Positions 51,375 through 57,949 of a DNA stretch of 64,000 bases are shown here, one piece after another. The notes beneath the pieces are model-generated. The model was not told the origin of the DNA, searched no databases, and saw only the letters and a program-made list of their open reading frames with translations. The DNA comes from WHSW01 sp963781265 (lineage in GTDB: Bacteria; Actinomycetota; Thermoleophilia; Solirubrobacterales; 70-9), in contig CAWAFH010000018.1 in NCBI GenBank assembly GCA_963781265.1, positions 818,765 to 882,764 of the forward strand, given 5' to 3'. A program made the position numbers and the translations under genes. Position 1 is the stretch's first letter. Each line of letters starts with the position of its first letter.

Positions 51375-51460
51375 GCGGACGTGGCGGAACTGGGATACGC
51401 GCCAGGTTTAGATCCTGGTGGGCTGTAAGGCCCGTGGAGGTTCGAATCCTCTCGTCCGCA
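51375..51460 (+). tRNA. tRNA-Leu (anticodon TAG)
   Basis: Acceptor GCGGACG pairs with CGTCCGC, discriminator A at 51460. Anticodon stem-loop CCAGG-TTTAGAT-CCTGG gives TAG. The class II variable arm (GGGCTGTAAGGCCC) and T-loop GGTTCGAATCC are complete. CCA is not encoded. Confidence 0.93.
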
Positions 51461-51505
51461 TCCACGGGTCGGGCAGCGTTCGCAGCGCCTAAGCTCTCCC
51501 GCCCC

Positions 51506-51577
51506 GGGGGAGTGATCTAACGGCTATGAGCGCGGTCTCCAAAACCGTGAATCCGGGTTCGAATCCCGGCTCCCCCG
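51506..51577 (+). tRNA. tRNA-Trp (anticodon CCA), unusual D-arm
   Basis: Acceptor GGGGGAG pairs with CTCCCCC, discriminator G at 51577. Anticodon stem-loop GCGGT-CTCCAAA-ACCGT gives CCA. T-arm CCGGG-TTCGAAT-CCCGG is perfect. The D-arm pairs poorly: in the standard register only two of four pairs form. It is the only Trp-type tRNA in the window. CCA end not encoded. Confidence 0.8.
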
Positions 51578-51627
51578 CTGTCGCTCCGTGACCGCAACTC
51601 CCAAGCCGGGAGCGGGTTTCTAGATCA

Positions 51628-51655
51628 GCGCGCCGGCAGGGGCGCGCTTAAATTT
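51628..51655 (+). terminator. Rho-independent terminator after the tRNA pair
   Basis: GCGCGCC (51628-51634) pairs with GGCGCGC (51641-51647) and is followed by TTAAATTT, a T-rich run that stands out in this sequence. It lies 50 bp after tRNA-Trp and just before the first CAP-protein gene. Confidence 0.75.
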
Positions 51656-51663
51656 CCGAGCAG

Positions 51664-52263
51664 ATGACTCAGACGCGCAAGCCAAGATGGCGACGGCCGG
51701 TCGCCGCGATCGGGGCCGCGGCAGCCGCCCTGGCGGTTGTCGCCGCCTCGTTCGCAACTGCCTCCGAACCGACCGGTGCGGAGGCCGTCGCGCGCGGCGG
51801 CTCGCCCTGTTCGCTCGCATCCGAGCCCGCCGCCCAGTCGCGCATCAAGGAGATGCGGAACTCGGTCCGCTGCCTGATCAACCAGGAGCGAGGCGTCCAC
51901 GGCTTCGGAAAGCTGAAGCGCGACGATTCGTTGCAGAAGGCCGCGCAGCGCCACACCAAGGCGATGGTCTCGACCGGCTGTCTCGCCCATCGCTGTCCCG
52001 GTGAGGCCAACCTCGAGACTCGGCTGCGCGACGCCGGCTACTTCGACGGCGCCGGCTCATGGCGCTATGCGGAGAACACGGGCTGCGGGCTGAGCGCCGA
52101 GGCGATGGTCGCCAACTGGCTCGACAGCCTCTATCACCGAGTCAATATCCTCGACGCGGACTTCCGCGATATCGGGATTGGCTTCTCGCATAAGCGGGTA
52201 ACAGGGCGCTGCGCGAAGGACTACGGGACCTTCACGGTCGTTTTCGGCGAGCGCTCGCAGTAG
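51664..52263 (+). CDS. Secreted CAP-domain (SCP/PR-1-like) protein
   Basis: A 199-residue protein from ATG at 51664. The signal peptide lies at about residues 12-40 (AAIGAAAAALAVVAASFATA). The CAP domain has SVRCLINQERGVHGFGKLK, LQKAAQRHTKAMVSTGCLAH and FRDIGIGFSHK. Usual CAP histidines are partly kept (AQRHT; YHRVNIL replaces GHRANIL). Six cysteines suggest disulfides. Role outside the cell unknown. Its neighbour at 52326 is a diverged paralog. Confidence 0.85.
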   Translation: MTQTRKPRWRRPVAAIGAAAAALAVVAASFATASEPTGAEAVARGGSPCSLASEPAAQSRIKEMRNSVRCLINQERGVHGFGKLKRDDSLQKAAQRHTKAMVSTGCLAHRCPGEANLETRLRDAGYFDGAGSWRYAENTGCGLSAEAMVANWLDSLYHRVNILDADFRDIGIGFSHKRVTGRCAKDYGTFTVVFGERSQ

Positions 52264-52325
52264 CCGCCCGCCGGGCGTGACGTCCGGCCAACCGGTCAAA
52301 TTGATCCTCAAGGGGCAGGTGGACA

Positions 52326-52931
52326 GTGCCGATTCGGAAATCGATGGCTAACCGCCTACGTACAAAAATTGCGCTTACCTCGGTCGCCCTCGCGGCGATG
52401 CTCACGCTGCTCGCGGCGGCGCCAGGCACGCCGTTCACCGCCAGCGCCGCGGCCAAGGGCTGCGGCCCGGCGGCCGACGCCAACCCCAGCAAGGTGAAGC
52501 CATCCGAGGCGCGCGACGCGGTCACCTGCCTGGTCAACAAGCAGCGCAACAAGGCGGGGCTCGGCGACCTCGATCGCGACAAGCGCCTGCAGCGCGCGGC
52601 CCAGCGGCACACCGAGAAGATGGACGGCAGCGGCTGCTTCGACCACATCTGCGGCGGCGAGGGCGACCTCAGCAGCCGGCTCGAGAGCGTCGACTACATC
52701 GGGGGCGGCCTCAGCCACTGGTCCTACGGCGAGAACATCGCCTGGGGAATGAGGGGGCGCGGTACGGCGCGGTCGATCGTCGACGCCTGGATGCACAGCT
52801 CCGGACACCGGGCCAACATCCTCAGCCGCGACTTCCGCGACCTCGGGATCGGCTTCGTCAAGGGCAGCCCGAACTCCGCCGGTGCCCCCGGGGCCATCTA
52901 CACGATGGACTTCGGCCTTCGGGTCGGCTGA
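52326..52931 (+). CDS. Secreted CAP-domain protein, paralog
   Basis: A 201-residue protein. GTG at 52326 follows CAGGTGG; an ATG at 52344 is possible. The signal peptide covers about residues 8-42 (LTSVALAAMLTLLAAAPG). CAP motifs are complete: AVTCLVNKQRNKAGLGDLD, AAQRHTEKMDGSGCFDH, YGENIAWGM, WMHSSGHRANIL and FRDLGIGFVKG. All four CAP-cavity residues (two His, two Glu) are present, unlike in the neighbour. Confidence 0.9.
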   Translation: MPIRKSMANRLRTKIALTSVALAAMLTLLAAAPGTPFTASAAAKGCGPAADANPSKVKPSEARDAVTCLVNKQRNKAGLGDLDRDKRLQRAAQRHTEKMDGSGCFDHICGGEGDLSSRLESVDYIGGGLSHWSYGENIAWGMRGRGTARSIVDAWMHSSGHRANILSRDFRDLGIGFVKGSPNSAGAPGAIYTMDFGLRVG

Positions 52932-52981
52932 GCGCGACCGGCCGGTTCACGAGCCCGCGCGAGTCCTATCATCGGGTCCAC

Positions 52982-53053
52982 GCGGGCGAGGTGTTACCGG
53001 TTGCACATCAGCCTTCCAAGCTGAGAGAACGGGTTCGAGTCCCGTCGCCCGCT
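52982..53053 (+). tRNA. tRNA-Gly (anticodon TCC)
   Basis: Acceptor GCGGGCG pairs with CGCCCGC, discriminator T at 53053. Anticodon loop CTTCCAA on stem TCAGC/GCTGA gives TCC. T-loop GGTTCGAGTCC is standard. CCA not encoded. Confidence 0.93.
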
Positions 53054-53087
53054 TCACCCACCGTCGCCGCGTAGAATCGGCCGCACA

Positions 53088-53161
53088 CGGGGCGTGGCGC
53101 AGTCTGGTAGCGCACTCGGCTGGGGGCCGAGCGGTCGCTGGTTCGAATCCAGTCGCCCCGA
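53088..53161 (+). tRNA. tRNA-Pro (anticodon GGG), island insertion site
   Basis: Acceptor CGGGGCG pairs with CGCCCCG, discriminator A at 53161. Anticodon stem-loop CTCGG-CTGGGGG-CCGAG gives GGG. The D-arm and T-arm are complete. Its 3' 54 bases recur at 59308-59361, which is how an element integrated into a tRNA 3' end would look. Confidence 0.95.
53108..53161 (+). repeat. Left attachment-site repeat (tRNA-Pro 3' part)
   Basis: Fifty-four bases from the 3' side of the D-arm to the discriminator. The last 45 bases (53117-53161) are identical to 59317-59361. The only two differences are at 53115-53116. Confidence 0.9.
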
Positions 53162-53313
53162 TTTATCCCGCAAATCCACCTATTCCGGGTCTGCGCAGCG
53201 GGCGGTTGGTACTGGGCTGCGCGCGTACGTCGGCACCACGGCCGGACCCGAAGGCAGCGCAGGCGGCAACTTGCCACCCGGGCTCCGTTTTCCGTGCCGG
53301 GGTTGCTCGGAGG

Positions 53314-53340
53314 TGTCACAGTCGCGGCTGCTGCCTTGTC
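53314..53340 (+). promoter_or_regulatory. ECF41-type promoter before the LUD gene
   Basis: TGTCACA (53314-53320), a 16-base spacer, then TGTC (53337-53340). ECF41 sigma factors are known to recognise TGTCACA with a CGTC-type -10. The surrounding 46 bases (53304-53349) are nearly identical to 54065-54110. The site is 68 bp before the ATG at 53409. Confidence 0.7.
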
Positions 53341-53408
53341 TCGTGGGGTGCAGGGAGTCATCGACTAGGTGTCTATCCACCACCACGAACAATGAGGAGC
53401 TAAGTCCC

Positions 53409-54038
53409 ATGAGCACCACGATCCAGACATCAGACCGATTCACCGCGCTGCCGGACGAGCGGACGCTCGCGGAAACCGTCGCGGCGCTCGAAGACCAGGG
53501 ATTCAGCGTCGAGGTGGTCGATGACCTCGACGCGGCACGCGAAAGGGCGCTCGCGCGAATCCCTGACGGCTCGTCTGTCATGACCTATCCGTCGGTGACG
53601 TTGGAGGAGACCGGGATCGCGCAGGCGATTGAGGACGGAAGCGCGAACGACTCGGCGCGTAGCAAGGTCCTCGCGCTCGATCGCGCAACCCAGATGCGGG
53701 AGATCAAGGCGCTAATGGTCCTGCCCGACATCGCGCTCGGCAGCGTCCACGCGATCACGCGCGACGGAACGCTCGTCATCGCCTCTGCCTTGGGCAGCCA
53801 GCTCGCATCCCACGCGTGGGGAGCGGCGAATGTCATCTTCGTCGTCGGCGCCCAGAAGCTCGTCCCCGACCTCGGAGCCGCCCACGAGCGAATCTACGAG
53901 CACAGCTTCAAGCTCGAGGACGCCCGCGCCCTCGAGGCGTACGGGCAGAACAGCCGCGTCGGCAAGATCCTCGAGATCCACGAAGAGGATCCCGGCCGCA
54001 TCCACGTCGTCCTCATCCGTGCAGTCGTTGGATTCTGA
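53409..54038 (+). CDS. LUD-domain (LutC/YkgG-like) protein
   Basis: A 209-residue protein; ATG at 53409 after GAGGAG. The LUD fold is seen in AETVAALEDQGFSVEVVDDL, SSVMTYPSVTLEETGIA, MVLPDIALGSVHAITRDGTLV and NVIFVVGAQKLVPDLGAA. Relatives include the LutC subunit of lactate oxidation and stand-alone proteins of unknown role; the LutA/LutB partners are absent. The ECF41-type promoter in front suggests control by the sigma factor at 55071, a possible new target class for that group. Confidence 0.85.
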   Translation: MSTTIQTSDRFTALPDERTLAETVAALEDQGFSVEVVDDLDAARERALARIPDGSSVMTYPSVTLEETGIAQAIEDGSANDSARSKVLALDRATQMREIKALMVLPDIALGSVHAITRDGTLVIASALGSQLASHAWGAANVIFVVGAQKLVPDLGAAHERIYEHSFKLEDARALEAYGQNSRVGKILEIHEEDPGRIHVVLIRAVVGF

Positions 54039-54074
54039 TTGCCGGACGCGCATTCCGTGACGTGTGCTCGGAGG

Positions 54075-54101
54075 TGTCACAGTCGCGGCCGCTGTCTTGT
54101 C
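54075..54101 (+). promoter_or_regulatory. ECF41-type promoter before the epimerase gene
   Basis: TGTCACA (54075-54081), a 16-base spacer, then TGTC (54098-54101), 37 bp before the ATG at 54138. Flanking sequence 54065-54110 repeats 53304-53349 with only a few changes, mainly in the spacer and after the -10. Confidence 0.75.
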
Positions 54102-54137
54102 TTTTGGGGTATAGGCAATCCCCGAAAGGAGTCGACG

Positions 54138-55074
54138 ATGAGAGTGTTTGTGGCAGGAGCGACGGGGGCGATTGGGAGGCAGTTGGTGCCGCGTCTGGTT
54201 GCCGCGGGCCATGAGGTTCATGGCATGACGCGCAGCGAGTCAAAGCAGGCGATGCTCGACGAGCTGGGCGCTGTGCCGGTGGTCGCGGACGCGCTCGATC
54301 CCGATCAGGTCGCGGAGGCCGTGGCCCAGGCGAGGCCCGATGTGATCGTCCACCAGCTGACCGCGATTCCGCGAGCGTTGGACATGCGTCATATCGATCG
54401 CGCCTTCGCGCTGACCAACCGCCTGCGGACCGAGGGCACGGACCACCTGCTCTCGGCGGGGCAGGCGGTGGGGGTGCGGCGGTTCGTCGCGCAGAGCAAC
54501 ATCGCCGCTTACGCGCGCACGGGTGGCGCGGTCAAGAGCGAGGAGGACCCGTTCGACCCGTCGCCCGCCGCGGGGGATGCGCGCGAACATCGACGGCGAT
54601 CCGTCACCTCGAGGAGGCGGTCCTCGGTGCGCGGTGGACGGAGGGGATCGTGCTGCGCTACGGCTGGTTCTACGGGCCGGGCACGTCGATGGCGCCGGGC
54701 GAGGAGCAGTTCGAGCTGATCCGCAAGCGCAAGTTCCCGCTGGTCGGCGACGGCGGCGGCCGTGTGGTCGTTCATCCACGTCGCCGACGCGGCGGAGGCG
54801 ACGGTGGCGGCGGTCGAGCACGGCAGCCGCGGTGTCTACAACGTGGTCGACGACGACCCGGCTCCCGTCGCCGAGTGGCTGCCGGCGCTGGCTCAGGAGC
54901 TGGGCGCCAAGAAGCCGATGCGCGTGCCGCGGTTCGTCGGGCGGCTGTTCGCCGGGGAGTTCGGCGTCGTGATGATGACCGAGCTTCGCGGTGCCTCCAA
55001 TGCCAAGGCCAAGCGCGAGCTCGCGTGGCAGCCCGGCGCATCCGAGCTGGCGGCAGGGGCTCGCAGCGGCATGA
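54138..55074 (+). pseudogene. NAD-dependent epimerase/dehydratase, four +1 frameshifts
   Basis: ATG at 54138 after GAAAGGAG. MRVFVAGATGAIGRQLVPRL is the dinucleotide fold of an extended SDR. The reading then moves through all three frames: AAYARTGGAVKSEEDPFD, next MRANID, next IRHLEEAVLGARWTEGIV and YGWFYGPGTSM, next WSFIHVADAAEATVAAVEHG, finally HPSWRQGLAAA and TGA at 55072-55074. Each change needs removal of one base, near 54564, 54594, 54760 and 55034. The restored gene (about 311 residues) would end overlapping the ECF41 ATG. Epimerases are typical ECF41-linked targets. Confidence 0.8.
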
Positions 55075-55986
55075 CCGATCGCGAGCGACTGCTCGACGAG
55101 CTGCGGCCGGTCGCGTTCGCGATCGCCTACCGGATGCTCGGCAGCGTCTCCGAGGCCGAGGACGTGGTCCAGGAGGCGCTGCTGCGGGTACATCAGGCGC
55201 TCGAGGCGGGCGAGCAGATCGCCTCACCGCGCGCGTTCGTCGCCACCGTGACCACCCGGCTGGCAATCAACGAGCTGCGCTCCGCGCGCGCCCGCCGTGA
55301 GCGCTATGTCGGCGAGTGGCTGCCGGAGCCGATCATCACCGACGGTGACGATGATCCGGCGCAGCACGCGGCGATGGCCGACTCGCTGTCGGTGGCGATG
55401 CTGGTGCTTGCTGGAGAGCCTCTCGCCCGAGCAGCGCGCGGTGCTGCTGCTCCACGACGTGTTCGACTACGCGTACGGGGAGATCGCCGCGATCGTCGGC
55501 AAGAGTGAGGGCAACGTGCGCCAGCTCGCGATACGGGGGCGACGCCACGTCGAGCAGCGTCGGCCCCGCTTCCAAACGACGCGCGAGCAGCAAGAGGAGC
55601 TGGCACGACGCTTCTTCCAGGCCGCCGAGCAAGGCGACCTCGCCGGGCTCGAGGCGCTGCTCGCGTCAGACGTGGAGCTGACCGCCGACGGTGGCGGCAA
55701 GGTCCCGGCGCTCGCGCGGTCGGTGCGCGGGCGCAGCCGTGTCGCGCGCAGGCTGATCAACTATGTCCGGCTGATCACCGTTCGGGGGGTGTCTTTGCGC
55801 CTCATCGAGGTCAACGGCGGCCCAGGAGTCCTATATCTCGACGCGCGGCGGCGGCTGATCGGCGTAGTGGCGCTCGAGATCGCCGGCGGCCAGATCAGGA
55901 GCATCAGTTCGGTTGTCAACCCCGACAAGCTCGCGCACCTCGGGCCACTCGGCGACCTCACATCGCTACTGAGGTCGCCGAGATGA
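55071..55986 (+). pseudogene. ECF41-group RNA polymerase sigma factor with one frameshift
   Basis: ATG at 55071. Sigma-2 (VAFAIAYRMLGSVSEAEDVVQE, split) is followed by the linker WLPEP (83-87), an ECF41 hallmark. An extra T near 55408 breaks the frame just before sigma-4 (LLESLSPEQRAVLLLHD, YGEIAAIVGKSEGNVRQLAIRGR). The fused C-terminal NTF2/SnoaL-like domain has the other two ECF41 hallmarks, DGGGKVPA and NPDKL. 916 bases is one over a multiple of three. The C-domain replaces an anti-sigma factor as regulator in this group. Targets are probably the two promoters upstream. Confidence 0.87.
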
Positions 55987-56099
55987 ACCCGGCGCTCTTG
56001 CCGCGTCGCGGTGCGGCTGTTCGAGTCCGCGGTGGCACTCGTCTTCGCACCCGGAAGCATCAACAAGCTAGGCCAACATCAACCTCACGGAGAAGTCAA

Positions 56100-56543
56100 A
56101 TGTCGACAGACCAGGAGACAACCAACAAAGCGACGCTCACCGCCTTTCTAGAGGCCCTGAGCAGCGGCGATGCGGAGGTTATTTCGCGGACGATCGACGA
56201 GCTCGTCGAGCCGGACGCGCTCATCCGAACGCCATTGCCGATTGAAGCAACGGGGGCGCAACTACTGAAGGAGGTATTCGGGCGGCTCCATCGGGCGTTC
56301 CCCGACCTTCACGTCACGGTGGAGGATGTGATCGCGGAGGGGGACAGGGTCGTCGGCCGCAATACGGTCACCGGGACTCACCAGGGCGAGTACATGGGCA
56401 TCCCACCAACCGGCAAGTCCATCACCTACGACGAGATCTTCATAGTCCGGCTCGCCGACGGCCGGATCGCCGAGACCTGGGGGGTTGTCGACGTCCTCTC
56501 GCAGATGCGACAGCTCGGCGCGATCCCTGGAGGCTCTGCATGA
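56100..56543 (+). CDS. SnoaL/NTF2-like protein
   Basis: A 147-residue protein, ATG at 56100 after CACGGAG. KATLTAFLEALSSGDAEVI, FGRLHRAFPDLHVTVEDV and GEYMGIPPTGKSITYDE are SnoaL-like ester cyclase motifs. Probably a small-molecule isomerase or cyclase. Inside the tRNA-Pro island, 113 bp after the sigma-factor gene. The stop overlaps a 17-codon ORF I do not count. The 143-bp gap after it holds nothing I recognise. Confidence 0.82.
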   Translation: MSTDQETTNKATLTAFLEALSSGDAEVISRTIDELVEPDALIRTPLPIEATGAQLLKEVFGRLHRAFPDLHVTVEDVIAEGDRVVGRNTVTGTHQGEYMGIPPTGKSITYDEIFIVRLADGRIAETWGVVDVLSQMRQLGAIPGGSA

Positions 56544-56686
56544 CCAGAGCAACCCATCAACCCATCGGAGGACCAACTCACGCAGCCATGTAGCGGCGTG
56601 TACGTCGACCTTCGCGTCCTCGCCGCGCGCGGCCTGTTCGAACCCCCGGCGAGCCTGCACGAATTCCTCGTCGGACACAGCTACAG

Positions 56687-57181
56687 CTAGCCGCCGCGAA
56701 CACCGGCGCGTCGGTTGCGAAGCAGGTCGCGCAGCAGCGGGAACTCCGTCCGGACGTGGTCATCGAGATCCCGGGCGAATCTCTCGGACATGACGACTCT
56801 TAGCACCGGGTCGAGAATTCTCCCGAGGCCGCCGAATCCGGCCCGAACGGTGTGAGTGATCTCAACGCCGCCCTCGTAGTCCTCGAGCCGTAGCGAGAGG
56901 CGTGCCGGCAGCCTGATCCCCTTCCTTAGCTGCCAGTCGAGCTTCCTGCCCGGAACCGCATCCGTGACCAACGCTCTCATACGCAATCGGCGCTTCCCGA
57001 TGTACTCGTCCATGAAGACCACGTCGCCGAGGTGCTCGTCGCCACGCTCGACGGTGTGGAACTGACGATGGGTACCGGGCCACCACGCTCGGTAGGACTC
57101 GTCGTCTGGGTCCGCGAGGAAGTCGAAGATCTCGGTCGCGGTTATCTCGTCAACCTGGATTCTGGTCTCGAAGGTCACCAT
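56687..57181 (-). CDS. SRPBCC-type (polyketide-cyclase-like) protein
   Basis: A 164-residue protein; ATG at 57181 follows AGGAGGGCG. FETRIQVDEITATEIFDFLADPDD (split), WWPGTHRQFHTVERG, LRLEDYEGGVEITHTV and a long C-terminal helix fit the START/SRPBCC fold. Binds hydrophobic ligands; exact role unknown. It overlaps the upstream DUF523-like gene by 32 bp and is likely coupled to it. Confidence 0.8.
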   Translation of the reverse strand: MVTFETRIQVDEITATEIFDFLADPDDESYRAWWPGTHRQFHTVERGDEHLGDVVFMDEYIGKRRLRMRALVTDAVPGRKLDWQLRKGIRLPARLSLRLEDYEGGVEITHTVRAGFGGLGRILDPVLRVVMSERFARDLDDHVRTEFPLLRDLLRNRRAGVRGG

Positions 57182-57878
57182 CTCGCCCTCCTAAAGTCGT
57201 GGGCTGACTCGGCGGGCCCGAAAGCACTTTCTGACGCTCCCCACGCATCTCCGCGACGAGGTCGTGCTCGAGCAGCGACGGCGTCAGGCCGCGGCGGCGA
57301 AGCTGGCGTTTCAGTGACTTGATGTAGAGCCCAGAGCCGGCCACGCGACAGGCGACTACGGCGTCGCGGTTGAACGCCTTGCGGTCGACGGAATTGATCG
57401 GCGTGGCGGCCATCACCTCGAAGGAGCGGCGGATATCGAGCGTCGTGTGGACGCCGCACGACGGTGAAGCGCCGACCCCGACGATGCCGATGACTGTGAA
57501 CCCAGACCGTTCGTAGTCGGCGATCTGGTTCACGACGCGGCGCGCCAGCCGCCGGTACTCCAGGCGCGTGTAGAGGATGAACAGGCGCAGGAGCGGTCCC
57601 CGGAGGCGATAGAGCGCCGTCCCTCGCGCGCCGTAGGCGCGCAGCATGCGCCGCTTGAGGACGCCGCCCCACGCCCGCTGCTCCGGGCAGGGCATCTGGC
57701 AGATACCGACACCGCGGCTGACGAGCTCATCGATGACTTCAGCCACACCGCCGGGCCGAAACGCACCTCCCAGGTACCTGACGTTCTCGTTGAGCAGGCA
57801 GTGTGAGACGAAGGCGACCTGCTTGCCGCGGGCGTCGTCGAGACGCTCCGAGAGGACAGCCTCTCTGCTGCTCTTCAC
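57150..57878 (-). CDS. DUF523-like cysteine protein
   Basis: A 242-residue protein from ATG at 57878. Conserved cysteines are in SHCLLNENVRY, CQMPCPEQRAW and GVGASPSCGVHTT, the pattern of DUF523/2-thiouracil-desulfurase proteins that hold an iron-sulfur cluster. The middle helix pair (RLFILYTRLEYRRLARRVVNQ, split) is longer than in plain DUF523. Desulfurase activity is known for one relative; here it is inference. Operon with the SRPBCC gene; divergent from the glycosyltransferase (71 bp). Confidence 0.77.
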   Translation of the reverse strand: MKSSREAVLSERLDDARGKQVAFVSHCLLNENVRYLGGAFRPGGVAEVIDELVSRGVGICQMPCPEQRAWGGVLKRRMLRAYGARGTALYRLRGPLLRLFILYTRLEYRRLARRVVNQIADYERSGFTVIGIVGVGASPSCGVHTTLDIRRSFEVMAATPINSVDRKAFNRDAVVACRVAGSGLYIKSLKRQLRRRGLTPSLLEHDLVAEMRGERQKVLSGPPSQPTTLGGRDGDLRDQNPG

Positions 57879-57949
57879 CCCGCAGACCCTACTTCGCCGC
57901 TCAACCTCGACGGGAAGGACGACGTCTCGGCCGCTGCGATACTCGGGGC

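Noticed and set aside
56540..56590. 17-codon ORF overlapping the stop of the SnoaL-like gene
   Set aside because: Too short, with no conserved features. The following residues up to 56690 look like a stray fragment.
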